Notes: generated from the sequence alone by a model not told the origin. DNA of 64,000 nucleotides from Strongylocentrotus purpuratus (GCF_000002235.5 NW_022145599.1:25690879-25754878); one strand, 5' to 3'; counted from the first letter of the stretch, positions 24,301-35,339 are shown. Numbers and translations are program-made.

Positions 24301-27300
24301 ACTTTCGAAAAAAAAATCTTTCTACAGTGCGTCCAAAAAAAAACTATACACTTTTGAAATGGCTGCCGAATAAAAAATATATGATTCTAGGGAAAAAAAT
24401 TTATATGGATGGAAAGCTCTTAAACTTCAATATGACACCAACAAGTTTGAAAATAATTCATGCTTGGGTGAGCACTGCTCACTTTTGTTAAGGGTATGAA
24501 CATTAGGTTGCGCCGGAATTAGCCTTCCAATTTGTGAGAGGTAAATCCTTTGGAGTTTACAAAATTGAGGGTAATATGATACATTTATGATTTGCTGAGT
24601 AAACTTCATGGTTTATTAAACTAATTTTGTATGCATGAGGGAACAGGAATTGCATTTTTTTATTGTAGCATTGTAACTTTCCCTGGTAGACTCAGTTGTG
24701 TGTTCATGGAAGTCAGGATGGGGGTGATGGTATATGTTGTAATTTCCATGTTACAAACTGTATTTTTTTTTGTATATGACTACGAATAAAAACTTAACCC
24801 CACATTTCAGTTATTGCAAGATTTATTGATTTACTTAATTACCAGATGGGGATTATGTAAATTGATTATTCAAATACGGTTTGTTGAATAAAGGAATGTC
24901 ACAATGTTGGCTACTTATTCTTCAGGTAACCCATTTACCTGAAAAATAAGTACCTCTCACAAATTGGAATGTTAATTCCTGCGCAACCTAGTTTTCATAC
25001 CCTATAAGGCCCGGTCACACAGAGGGGACGCATGGGGGACGCACGGCCGGCGCATGGAAAATTTGCAATTTTGGCCAGTGCGTTGTCGTTCGCTAGGCGT
25101 GCGTCATCACTCGTTACTCGTTCATCGAGCGCGCTGGACCCACGCTATGTATTCGTCGTCATTCGCTGTGTGCGTCGGGATTTTTTGAGCATGCTCAAAA
25201 GTGTGCGCAGAGCTCGAAGCATGAATGTACACGCCAAAGGCACGCCAGACGTGCGTTGGGCGCGCTAGACCAGCGCCAGACATACTAGCGCGCTAGCTAC
25301 ACGCTGTGCATTTTGTGTCAGCTCGCTAGCTTTTCCAAAATCATGACAAAAGTTTGGCACACGGCCTTTTCCGTTTTCCAATGCGCTGGCCGTGCGTCGT
25401 AGAACGCGGTGCATGCGTGGACCATTCGTCAAGCGCGCTAGCAACACGCTGTGCATTCGTGGAAATTGTTATCATGTGCACTCTGGGTACGGTCTCTATG
25501 CGCACTGTATGCGCCCTGTATGCGCTCAGCGCGCTAGCAACATGCTATGCATTTGGTGTCAGCTCGTTGTAGCTACGACAAAAGTTGGGCGCACGACAAC
25601 GCACTGGCCAAAATTGCAAATTTCCAACACGCTGGCCGTGCGTTCCCCATGCGTCCCCTCTGTGTGACCGGGCCTTAAGTGGGCGGTGCTTGCTTAAGCA
25701 TGAATTATTTTCGGAGCTTTTCATGCATATAAAACTTTTCCCCAATAATTATATATTTTTTATTCGGCAGCCATTTCAAAAGTGTTTAGCATTTTTAAAA
25801 GTCTTGTGCGTCATTGAATTATGGGATGTACAATAAAAAATTTGAATCGCCCTTGAGTCGATATTTCGAAAAAAGTTACGATTGTGTTCTTTTTGTTTGG
25901 TTTGGCTTTGTTGACTGCCCCTGGTAAACCAACTATGAAGATCAAAATCTACCCGACTCCTGGCAGATACTACCATTGGGTCACTTTTGATAGTGTCTGC
26001 GTCTACACTCAGTCTTTGCTGCATACAATACGCGCATAGCATTTGCAGTTATTTATAACCTATCGTTGCAGGTACAGTTGTGAATAATGGTATCCGAACG
26101 TCAGACGGACAATCGTTCCTTATATATTGATCCGCCCCCCCCCCCCACCCCCCCCCCCCCCCAAAAAAAAAAAAAAAAAAAAAAATAATAAAAAATAATA
26201 ATAATAATAATAAAAACAAATAAAAAATACCAGAATGTAAATGCCGTATGACATGAGTGTATACAATTCACTATCATCATGGTCATCATCATCCACATCA
26301 TCAATACATTTGCTCGTTTTTCTTATCGTAGACGTAGAGTGTCCTTACCGGTGTCGCGATACCGACATATGCCTACTCGATAGACTTCGATGCGACGGAT
26401 GGTATGACTGCCCTCAACGCGATGATGAAGAAAATTGCGGTAAGTGGAACACCCCCCTCCCCCCTCTTTCATCGAACCGCCCTCATTGATGAATCAAGTG
26501 CATTGAATTTTGGAATTGCATTATTGTGACTCCGTAATTGTCTTGTGGTGCAGTGGTTAATTCATTTCGTAGAGGTGTTGTGTCTTTTTACAAGACACTT
26601 ATCCACATTAACCACTCTCCAACCAGGGTACCTGCCAATTGCTGAGGTAATAATCATCGCAGGGGTCTCAGGGGAAACAGCTGATGCTGATGGGCTTCTC
26701 TCGATTGAAAAAAATTGTTATTATTATTATTATCATTTGTATTATTACTATTTTTGTCATTATTATTGATATTTTTAGGGGTTTTGGTACATTGTATTTT
26801 TCAATTGACTTATACATTGTATTTTTCATTGACCTATCAATTTTTCAGTATTTCATAATGCAATCGTAAAACGCAAACGTTTATCCTTAATCGATGCCCT
26901 TATGTGATTATCCGTCAAACCTATGGAAAAGTGTTTCCTTTGTTGCAAAAGGCCTATGGGATTTTCTAAGCGGCTAACAAATTATAAAAACGGAACTATC
27001 TGTTTGAATGAGCCAAATAGAGTTCAACTAAAACGTTTGAAATATATAGAAATGAAAAGAGGGGGAACTTAAAGTTTCTAATTCATAAGAGATTAATGTA
27101 AATGAGTGCAGTGTAACTCTCGCATGGAATATATGAGAAGCAATAGTAAGATTCGATTTTAGACTTTGTAAGCCCGGAGAGAGATATTTCGATGTACAAA
27201 AGAACTATATTGTTTTTGATATTATTATTTATTTATTTGATATGTGCAAAAATATTCAAAGTATTTTTATAGCTCAATTTAAGGTCATTTTCTCTATAGA

Positions 27301-27689
27301 GCAGAAGGCCTTTGTTAGTGAATTAATGAGTTTGTGTCTTACCACTACGATATTATCAAAAGGACAATTTTAGTGTGTATATGATTGCTATTTAATCGCA
27401 TATTGGTTTTGTGGTCTCTCAAAAAGAAATTGTAAAATGCCCAGATGGATATGTGTGCGGTGAAGCCCCCTTCAATGAAAAGGACAATCCAACGAACTTT
27501 TGTGAGGAACGTGACTGGCAGCCATTTTGGGTAAACGCCACGAAAGCCTGGAAGAAGGACAACATTAATAGCACGGCCAAGAAGGCTGTCATACTGTAAG
27601 ACCATTATAACTGTTTTCAATTAAATATCACCAGTGGTTTAGTTTTCACCCGAAATAATGTGACCGATGTGTGGTTTTTTCCTTTTTTT

Positions 27690-27721
<32 letters not shown>

Positions 27722-30700
27722 CCCCTCTCTCTTTCTATGTCACACACGCGCGCACGAACCCTCAGTCACACGCACAACACCCACTGTCCCTTTCTCCTTT
27801 TTTTTTAAATGTCTGCTTTCATCTCCCTCTGGCTCTCCCTTTTCTATAATTAATACCCACTCCGTTTTCTATGCCTCTTTCTTTCATTCTCTATATTTCC
27901 TTTCCTCTTTCCCTTTCTCACGTTTATTAATTTAATCTGTCTTCCATTCCTCCTTTATTGACTTCTTGGTTTTAAAGAAAGTATATCAAAGAGAACCACA
28001 TTCTGTCTTTCATAGCGCACTTGTGCACTTTTGTTTTGTTATTGTGTGCATATTGCGGATTATTATTATTTTGAGTCTGATTTATTTATTTCCGTTTAAT
28101 AATAATAATAATATTCCGCTTATATAGCGCTTAATACAAATGTCTCTAAGCGCTTTACTGATATACTATTACCCCGGTCATTGGATTCAGTGCTTGCCCG
28201 CACACACTGGGTGCACAATCTCCACTCCCTGGGGAGCATTCCAGCCAGGCGTTACTTGGAGGCTCAAAAACTGTTTGACCAACAATGACGGTCGCATCCT
28301 ACCGGGTACCCATTTAATCGTTTCATCGTGAACATAAACTAAACATATACAAAATACATATCAATTCAGTAATGACATAAAATAATTTAATAAGATTGTA
28401 AAAAGACAATATAGAAACATTGACGAACTGAAAATCAATAAAATGTGACGAAGGGAGCATGCTAAAGAAGCAATGCATGTATGACGCAAGCCCTGAAAAC
28501 TTAGTTAAGTAGTATCAGAAGAGAGTTTGGTCAAAATAACATTATAATTATAAAACGAAAGCTATAACTCTCGGTAAATAAGAGAAAGATGGGGTGGGGT
28601 TATAAAGTGAGAGACAGGAATGAGGTTAGGAACGAATATTGGATCGTTCGGCAAATGTTTAAAAAACCTTTTTTCTGCATGTACATAATTCACGAGTACA
28701 TTTGTATGAACAATGATTTTCATAGACAAACATGAACTCTTGACAATATCTCGTTAAAGGTATAAATAGACACTACCGCACACAAAAGGGCAACACGTCT
28801 GGCGCTAGCCGACAGTTCATTTTACCTAGTTTATACATGAATTGGCCTAGTTGATAATGATAGATATCCTTCAACTTGAGAGTGTTATTACAACAAAAAA
28901 ATATCCGTATGAGAACTGTACTTTGCATGATTTTTTTTGTAGCAAAGATATCAAGTTTTATCTTGCATTTATTGCATAGCCCTATATGCCAGTATTCCAT
29001 AATTTATATATGGTTATCTTAAGGTATGATGTACAGTTTTATCTTTTACTTGCTTTTCGTAGTAGTACATTAACAGTTTCTAATATTTGATTTTCAGGAA
29101 ATCGAGGTTTTTCTAAAATATTAACATTTTTTTAAATATTACTAAAATTCTCTCGAGCACAAAATTACATGCAAAGTACTATGATTTTCGCAGTACCCAA
29201 ATGTGAAAATGTTATATAATTAAAGCGGTTGTTGTTGTTCTTGTAAAGACGCGTTTTTCAAGAACTTTTAATAGTGTTGTTAGCGAAGACATGGGACGAT
29301 AGTTATTGACAAGTTTGTTATCTCTCCGTTTGAAAATTGGTGTCAATTTCCCATTTTTCATTACGTCAAGTAATAAAGTGTACATATTATGGATATAGAA
29401 GATGTGATCAAATTCTAATAGTTATGTCAGCGAGGACATGGGACGATAGTTATTGACAAGTTTGTTATCTCCCCGTTTGAAAATTGTTGTTAATTTCGCA
29501 ATTTTCATTACGTCAACTGAAGTAATAAAGTGTAGATATTATGGATATAGAAAATGTAATAAGATTCTATGAGACCCTGTAATACCTTCTTATATTAAAA
29601 TACTTGTACATGACCTACAATGCTGGAGATAATTATACAACACACTTCTAGGAAAAAAATAAGTGTATGCACTCAATTTTTGTTTGAAATGGGAACGACA
29701 TTTAGATTACACCCCTAAAAGTGTAAATGGTGCAAATATACAGATTAGGATATGCCATTTTACCCTTGATATTGAATTAATATATTTTTAATACAAGATC
29801 GTAAATAAGATTATGTTTTAAAACAAGCAACTGTACAAGATTAAACTCGTTAGTGAGACAAATGTTCGTATTTTTTTTTAAATAAAGGAGTAAGAAGATA
29901 TTGTGCACTTTTTTGTGAATTTAGTAAATAAAGATTTGGAATGAGACAGCAGAATGTATGTATGAACGTACAACTTTACAGATTAAGTTTACAAAGAGGA
30001 AATGTAATTTTTGGTTTTGAAGAAAAAATAATTATGCACTCAATTGCAAAGTAACATTGGCAAAAGCAACATATTTTCTCTGAAAATTTGAGTGAAAGGG
30101 TTCCTGTATTTGGTGTGTTGAAAAGATTTGTTCAATTTTAGATGAAAGATATATTTTTATAATGTATAGGAAAATTGTTATTAAGTGGCAGTCACTTCAT
30201 TTGTATTGGTATTTACAAAAATGAGAGAATCACCGTGTATTACCAAGCGAGTCAAAAATATGTAACTTAATAATTATTTCTTTGTTAATTCGACATTAAT
30301 CAATACATCGGTAACATAATTGGAATATAGAAAACGAACATACAACTAAAAATGCAATCAGGTAAAACAGATGAATAGTATTGGTCACTTTGAATGCATA
30401 CATGTGAGTCAGAGTTTGTGATCGACCATCCTCTCCATAAATTGGCATTAACCTTAGGAGACCGCTTAAAACACCAGGAGAAGTTTTTTCACTTGACAAA
30501 GAAATGACTAAAGAACAAAGAAAAAGCAAGGTTTTTCGTACTTTGGACATTATAGGCTTCTATGCTTCTATTTTAAAATATGAAAAGCCGTTTCAACAGG
30601 TTTGAAAGAAAGAAAAAAGTCAACTCAGCCGAGCACGTGATGTGAACCATTTAAAGGATGACATTAAAGGTTCGAGCATTAAAGTAGCTATTGACTATCG

Positions 30701-33700
30701 TTTATGAGCAGTGACAAAGAATGACTGGAGACATGAAGACTGATATCAAAAATATTTCAATAAATCATCTATAGCAAGTGTGAGGCACATCATTGAACCT
30801 GCTGACCTAGATTTGTGAGAAAGCTTTCCAACTCAAAATACATTGCAATCAGTCAGGTTAATTCAGTATATGGTCATAATTTTGTCGAGTTTAATTTAGA
30901 AGAATGAAGTATTTTTGAGATTGGCTCGTACACAATGATAAGTAATATTCATGTAACATTGATGGTTGTCGAAGAATCGAAGAGCAAAAAAGTGGCCCTG
31001 TCGGAATATGCAAAACTTTAAAATTATCACACAAGAATGGCATGTGGACATTGTCAAAGCATTTTCGATTTGCACACGTGTGTGTAAGATATACTCATGT
31101 TTTTAATTGGACAGTGAAAAGGAAAGCTTTCGCTCCGAATAAAAATTATCGCTTAGCTTAGATCATAGGATAAATACTCTTGCTATTAGTTGGAAGATTG
31201 TTGGTGAATAATATTTAGTGTCATGTTTAACAACACGAGCAACAAGACGTTCACCAAACAGGCAAACTCGCTGACCTAGATTTGTTGTACATTTTTAAAA
31301 TGTTGATTGAGTATGCATAGCGTAGAATATGCACGAAAGCACGACATTCACCTGATGAGGGAAGCAAGTATGTGGATTTGGAAAACGATTCAGAGACAAT
31401 ATTAATTCAGAGATTTCGAGTTGGAAAAGTTGGACAAATCTAGTAGACTAAAGACAATTGCCCCCCCCCCCCCATGAATGAGTCCACGCTACGCCACTGT
31501 TTACATTTTGCCCTTCTGCTGATTGTAGTCATTTCGTTTTCAATAGCGTGAATAGTGCAACTCACTTACCACCAAGAATCTGTTTGACAATTATCGCAAT
31601 TCAATGATTTTCAATAACAGACACAATGGAATTACCTTTCGGTGTTGCTTTATAGGTTATTATACCAGTACAATGAAGTTAACTTGAATTTGACATTCAC
31701 CTTGTGTACCATAAGATGATTGTTTGAAGAATAATTTTTGTTAAACCCTTTTAAATTGGAGGCTTTTGTTGTGGCTATATATCGTTTTGAATAGCATGAA
31801 TAGAGCAACTCACTTACCACCGGGAATCGATTCTACAATTATCGCAATTCAATGATTTTCTCTCTATGCAATTTCATTAATTCGCAGTCATGCATGAGCC
31901 CAATATGAATTTAACTAGCCACAGATTTATGTACTGCAAGATAATTGTTCTTTAGAATTCTGTACTTTTCTACTTTGCCACAATCCTGATATATATTTAT
32001 TTACTAACACCTTTATTTGAAGAAATCAAAACTTTACATTTTCAGAATTTCAGACATGCCGTGCGTTTTACTAGTAGAAGTAGAAGTAGCATTAGTATAT
32101 TTTCTTTCTTTTGACCTTTTAACAAATGTTTTTAAATTTGTTGTTGTTATGTTTGTTGTTGGCACAATCCTTAATCAAACTGTTTTACCGATACTCCTGA
32201 TAATATCATCAAGGCCATCTTACATAGTGAAAATGACAGAGCCACTTTCGCCTCTTCCACTCCATCCCCGCCCTCGAAATCTATATTTAGGGAAAGTGAA
32301 TGTAAACAGAAGATTAAACGATAACCCTACACAATTCTAAGAATAAATTTGGCAAATTGGTGTTATATCCATCTCGTAAGACCGGTGACACCCTACCCTC
32401 AGGCCTCAACTACCCACCAAATAAAACTAGTGCGCCCCTCCCCCTCCCCTCGATTGGTTGAACCCACGATATGCTTCTGCAGGGTTACACACGCCAAAAA
32501 TATCGTATACCTACGTGCACGTATATGGCGCGCTATTTGACCAATAACCCCGATAAACACTGTTTATCGCCGAAAAAACAAGGTTTATCGAGCGAAAATC
32601 AAGGTTTATCGAGCGATAAACATTGTTTGTCGTGAGAAACTCTGTATATCGACTGATAAACACAGTTTCACTCGATAAACACTGTTTATCGACGATAAAT
32701 AATGTTTATCGACTGATAAACATAGTTTATCGCTCGCCATTTGCTAAATAATTCAGAGTGTTTTTCGCTCGATAAACATTGTTTGTCGGCGATAAACAAG
32801 GTTTATCCAAAAACACAGTTATTCGTATTTCGTCAGGAGTGGGCGCTTTTTAAAGTTGCACCCAGCTCAGAGCACTGCTCCGCACGTGCGCTTTACACCG
32901 TAGAATATACCAACACCGTAACACTTGCTCGCGCTCATGACCACAAACGACATTTTCTGAGTGGAGGTATGGCGAAGTATTCTCAATTCCAGGCTTTTTT
33001 CCCAATTTTTGAAATTTTATGTTTATTTATCTCTCTCTAGCTCTCTCTTTCTCTTTCAAACTTTCTAGGTTTTCCCCTTCTCTTATCTTTCTCTCTCTCT
33101 ATCTCTCCCTCACTCTCCCCCTTTCTTTCTCTCACTCTCTCTTTCTTCTACCCTCTCAATATAACCCTTCTGTCTCTCCCTCTCTTTCTTCTAATTCTCT
33201 CTTTCCCTTTCTCTTTCCTTTTTCTTTCTCTGCACTCCCTCTCTGCCTCCTCCCCTTTTATCTATTTCCTCCGGTATGAGAAATAGGGTAGAGATAGATG
33301 GTTGAAGAGAGAGGAGATATAAATGAGAGATAGAGGAGAGATAGAGCAGGGGAAAAGGAGAGATAGAGCGGGGATAGATGGATGGATATAGATGGAGAGA
33401 GAGAGAGAGGAGAGATAGAGGAGAGATATTTTAAAGATAAATGGATGAAGATAGAGGAGAGATAGAGCGCGGGTAGATGGAAGGAGAGTAAGGAGAGATA
33501 AATGTGAGATAGAGGAGAGATAGAGGAGAGATAAAGGAGAGATAGAGAAGAGGTAGAGCGGGGATAGATGGATGGTTATTGCAGATAAATAGAAGAGAGA
33601 TAGAGGAGAGATCGAGCGGGTGATAGATGGATAGAGATAGATGGAGAGAGAGGAGAGATAGAGGAGAGATAGGGTAGAGATAGATGGATGGAGAGAGAGA

Positions 33701-35334
33701 GGCGAGAAGAATGCCATATAGTGGAGAGAAACAGGAGAGATAGAGGAGAGATGGATGGATGGAGATAATGAAAGATAGAGGAGAGATAGAGCAGGGATTG
33801 ATGGATGGAGAGAGATGGAGAGAGATCGATAGAGAAGAAAAAGATCAGGGATAGATGGATGGAAAGAGAGGAGAAATAGATGACAGATAAAGGGGGATAT
33901 GAAACACGCCCACTCCTGACGAAATACGAATAACTGTGTTTTTCGATAAACCTTGTTTTTCGCTCGATAAACATTGTTTATCAGTCGATAAACATTGTTT
34001 ATCGCTCGATAAACCTTGTTTTTCGCTCGATAAATCTTGTTTTTCGTCGATAAACAGTGTTTATCGGGGTTTATTGGTCAAATGGCGCGCCATAGACGTA
34101 CCCACCTAAATTTTCCCGTATACACACTCGCATACACTCATCCAACCTCACCCACACCCACTCCATTTAACACATCAACGTGCACAACACGTTCAAGCAA
34201 TATGAGGTCTTAAACTACTTCTATATAGTAATATTATCTGATTGTCATCTCACTTGAGACTCTAACTTCGACTATAGTTGATAAAATGCAATTTTTACAC
34301 CTGAGTATTTTACCCCGCCGCCTTTGAAACAAAAATATTATCTAACTTTTGTATAATGAGTTTTGGATTACTTAATTAAAGTATTATATCCGTGTTCTTT
34401 TGCAGTCCCTGTAAATCTTCACGCATAATATATTTGTTAGAGCAAGAGCGATAGATGTTAATGTGTCATATGAAATATCAGTAAATTCGAATAATTCAAT
34501 AACTATTTTGCATTGTATATCACTTTCTTTTGTAGCAATATGATAGGCATTCCTCTGACTTTAGAAGTGGGATCGTTTAAAGGACTGCATAATATCAACA
34601 ATTTGTAAGTAACTTTATCATCTCCAGGTGACCTAGAGGTGTCGTTGTTTGATTGATTGTAGAGGTATGCTCGTAGCATGTGAGGCGCCAGTTTAAAGGC
34701 GACTGCATGGGTAGAATGCTCTCAAGGGGGTAGAGAATCTGCTTTTTAATGTGCGGAATAATAGTTAAGTCCAGTTACCGGGGTAATAATAATGCATTTT
34801 ATATGATTTGGTTGTTTGTAACTGGTAAATTTTGAATGTTTCTTGTAAATTACGAGAAACATTGAAAATTGTTATTTTCACTATTATAATTATCGTTATC
34901 ATCAACATCATCATCGTTATTATTATTTTCATTAATGTTATCGTTATTGTCATTTTTATTATCGTTATCATCATCACCATTTGGCATTACCATAAACAAT
35001 TCTTTTGTTCATTGTTCGGTTGTTTTCAAATCTAATTTCAGGTATCTTGCATCATGTGAATTAACCTACTTGCCACCAGGAGTATTCGACGGGTTATTTC
35101 GTCTATACATACTGTAGGTATACTTTTTTTTGATGGAGGGGGGGGGGGGTCTACATTTTAGTTAGATTCCTTTCCCTAGAATATATTCCTAAATTGCCTT
35201 TAAATTAAGTTTTCAAAAGCAATTACGATCATGTTTGATTTTATTTTTTATCTGATTATCAGTGAACTTGAAAACAATCGTCTGACTGTTCTGGGGGAAG
35301 GTTTGTTTCGAAATCTTCACTACTTGGGAGTGTT
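15295..35334 (+). CDS. Receptor copy 2: CUB-LDLa-LLR-type receptor (LRR), 9 visible exons, 3' end missing
   Basis: Nine exons join in one open frame: 15295-15349, 21229-21368, 22322-22550, 23979-24137, 26332-26439, 27427-27595, 34536-34604, 35042-35113 and 35263-35334. Phases agree at every junction (1, 0, 1, 1, 1, 2, 2, 2). The order is signal peptide, CUB domain, two LDLa modules, Cys-containing linker and three LRRs. LDLa plus single-exon 69-72-base LRRs is the layout of relaxin-receptor (LGR type C) and GRL101-like GPCRs, which would sit in the plasma membrane and bind a ligand outside the cell. More LRRs and a seven-helix domain are expected, but none is visible after 35334. The 500-N gap at 36150 and transposon-rich DNA follow. 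It may therefore be cut by the gap or assembly, or truly truncated. The added CUB domain is unusual for this class. Confidence 0.75.
16828..17200 (+). repeat. Intron 1 array of 'ACCCAAT..TGGGTAAAATG' repeats (copy 2)
   Basis: Homologue of the array at 2455-2750, longer here. Units of about 20-23 bases alternate 'tgggtaaaatg' with 'tacccaat' or 'aaccaataaagg'. Unit number differs between the paralogues. Confidence 0.75.
17799..17991. mobile_element. 193-bp insertion with 7-bp target duplication (SINE/MITE-like)
   Basis: Direct repeats 'cctttaa' at 17792-17798 and 17992-17998 flank this block. Copy 1 has a single 'cctttaa' at 3298-3304 with the same flanks, an empty site. An internal poly-T lies near 17882. 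No inverted termini or clear A/B boxes were seen, so SINE versus other short element is open. Confidence 0.75.
18423..18440 (+). repeat. Poly-G tract
   Basis: About 18 consecutive G in intron 1 of copy 2. The equivalent place in copy 1 (about 3636) has only short G runs. Confidence 0.9.
19580..21228. other. Intron sequence of copy 2 without exons
   Basis: AT-rich intron after the point where homology to copy 1 ends. It holds T-runs, a short (ATC)n tract at about 20673 and a run of 25 G at 20752-20776. No coding exon was recognised before the CUB exon. Confidence 0.6.
21229..21368 (+). CDS. Receptor copy 2: CUB domain, first half
   Basis: A 140-base exon (phase 1 in, phase 0 out). It contains C-N-C-E-V, then V-S-P-D-F-P-D-H-Y-P and W-S-F-D-I-P-P-G, matching the start of a CUB domain (C, S-P-x-Y/F-P-x-x-Y, W-x-I/F). 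A second AG eleven bases downstream would bring a stop codon into frame, so 21229 is the better start. Absent from copy 1. Confidence 0.85.
22322..22550 (+). CDS. Receptor copy 2: CUB domain, second half
   Basis: A 229-base exon (phase 0 in, phase 1 out) completing the CUB fold: I-K-V-N-I-L, S-G-N-L-T-S-L-L-L-P, V-T-V-R-F-C-S-D and a final G-F-A-F-E-V. N-glycosylation sites are visible at N-V-T and N-L-T. The donor at 22550/22551 ('aaatg|gtattt') is chosen because only it gives the phase needed by the next exon. Confidence 0.85.
22672..23110 (+). repeat. Degenerate 'TGCCCCTTTTnA' minisatellite
   Basis: About 16 irregularly spaced units of roughly 25-30 bases, each with a core like 'agtgcccctttt', follow a G-run at 22641. 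The pattern repeats through the intron after the second CUB exon. Short ORFs here come from the repeat. Confidence 0.75.
23979..24137 (+). CDS. Receptor copy 2: first LDLa module exon
   Basis: A 159-base phase 1-1 exon. It encodes a linker and an LDLa module with six cysteines: A-C-L, F-M-C-R-S-G, A-R-C-D, V-D-C and the acidic end D-E-S-G-C. There is no homologue in copy 1. Confidence 0.85.
24325..25786. mobile_element. Mariner/Tc1-like non-autonomous element with long inverted arms
   Basis: The left end 'cagtgcgtcc' follows a TA dinucleotide. 'acacttttgaaatggctgcc' near the left end is the exact inverse of the right end near 25785, also bordered by TA. Inner parts of the arms (about 24490-24560 against about 24950-25004, and the arm near 25677-25705) also pair, giving arms of about 200 bases. 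The last ~20 bases of the right end appear missing. No transposase frame is present. Copy 1 lacks the insertion (about 6378). A second element is nested in the right arm. Confidence 0.75.
25007..25675. mobile_element. Nested element with 'AGGCCCGGTCACAC' inverted termini
   Basis: A 669-base GC-rich element lies inside the right arm of the surrounding element. Its termini, from 'aggcccggtcacacagaggg' inward for about 60 bases, are inverted copies of each other, and a TA flanks both sides. The interior has several repeats of 'gcgcgctagcaacacgctgt'-like sequence. The intact left arm of the host element shows the uninterrupted sequence and so acts as an empty site. ORFs across it look incidental. 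Confidence 0.8.
26332..26439 (+). CDS. Receptor copy 2: second LDLa module exon
   Basis: A 108-base phase 1-1 exon, homologous to 6928-7035. It has six cysteines and an acidic end (D-D-E-E-N-C), with a W-Y-D-C motif in the middle. The acceptor is 'cttatcgtag' and the donor 'gtaagt'. Confidence 0.9.
26535..26755 (+). mobile_element. tRNA-derived SINE-like element (copy 2 intron)
   Basis: Homologue of 7120-7325 with the A-box-like 'gtggtgcagtggtt' preserved, the B-box region deleted and an (ATT)n tail. Confidence 0.65.
27427..27595 (+). CDS. Receptor copy 2: Cys-containing linker exon
   Basis: A 169-base exon encoding the three-Cys linker between LDLa and the LRRs, almost identical to 7706-7874. 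One visible difference, N-S-T in place of E-S-T, creates a potential second N-glycosylation site in copy 2. Confidence 0.8.
28098..28318 (-). mobile_element. SINE-like dispersed repeat with (ATT)n tail, inserted in copy 2
   Basis: A 221-base insertion flanked by 'cgttt' (28093-28097 and 28319-28323). Copy 1 has a single 'cgttt' at about 8673. Read on the minus strand it ends in 'gcgctatataagcggaat' followed by (ATT)n. A decayed relative of the tail motif occurs near 5285-5350. The family is not identified. Confidence 0.7.
29225..29560 (-). pseudogene. Non-LTR retrotransposon reverse transcriptase fragment, tandemly doubled
   Basis: On the minus strand, two units of about 155 bases encode the same piece of a LINE-type reverse transcriptase. 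In the unit nearer 29225 the motif P-I-F-K-R-R-D is followed by N-N-Y-R-P-M-S and L-L-K-V-L-E-K, a hallmark of the RT N-terminal part. The second unit (about 29420-29560) has P/T changes and a gap. No other LINE domains flank it. It is a dead fragment within an intron of receptor copy 2. Confidence 0.75.
29600..32500. other. Long intron of copy 2 without exons
   Basis: AT-rich sequence. From about 31800 it is homologous to copy 1 from about 9900. A piece of about 70 bases ('aactcacttaccacc..' to 'attcaatgatttt') appears twice, at about 31558-31615 and 31806-31860, but once in copy 1. A C-run lies at 31461. No exon was recognised. Confidence 0.5.
32524..34094. mobile_element. Foldback element with arms of palindromic 'CGATAAACAnTGTTTATCG' repeats
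   Basis: The outer ends 'tatggcgcgc' and 'gcgcgccata' and the inward 'tgaccaata..cccgataaacac' are inverted copies of each other. Direct repeats 'acgta' flank the element (32519-32523 and 34096-34100), and copy 1 (about 10390) lacks it. Each arm (about 32545-32815 and 33935-34060) is an array of ~20-base units that are themselves near-palindromes. Inside the arms the inverted 'tcgtcaggagtgggcg' pair bounds a core with about 150 bases of unique DNA (32850-33000), a CT-rich tract (33030-33265) and a GA-rich 'gagagatagagg' minisatellite (33285-33890). No transposase was seen. Confidence 0.85.
34536..34604 (+). CDS. Receptor copy 2: LRR exon 1
   Basis: A 69-base phase 2-2 exon, homologous to 10856-10924 with a K to I change near the start. 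It encodes one LRR. Confidence 0.85.
35042..35113 (+). CDS. Receptor copy 2: LRR exon 2
   Basis: A 72-base phase 2-2 exon with the canonical LRR pattern L-x-x-C-x-L-x-x-L-P-P-G-V-F-D-G-L. It has an AG acceptor after 'tctaatttc' and the donor 'gtaggt'. Confidence 0.85.
35263..35334 (+). CDS. Receptor copy 2: LRR exon 3 (last visible)
   Basis: A 72-base phase 2-2 exon with L-E-L-E-N-N-R-L-T-V-L and G-L-F-R-N-L, a classic LRR. The donor is 'gtgagt'. No further LRR or transmembrane exon could be found downstream in the window. Confidence 0.85.
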
Positions 35335-35339
35335 GTGAG

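Noticed and set aside
30296..30550. 84-codon minus-strand ORF starting with a hydrophobic stretch, possible peptide precursor
   Set aside because: There is no cleavage-site pattern, homologue or splice support. AT-rich DNA readily gives such ORFs.
33262..33974. ORFs of 132 and 151 codons on the minus strand
   Set aside because: They are translations of the GA-rich minisatellite (Ser/Leu/Tyr-rich low complexity).
32540..34060. CRISPR-like array of palindromic repeats
   Set aside because: The palindromic units are contiguous without spacers of constant length, lie inside a foldback element with inverted ends and a target duplication, and the context is eukaryotic.
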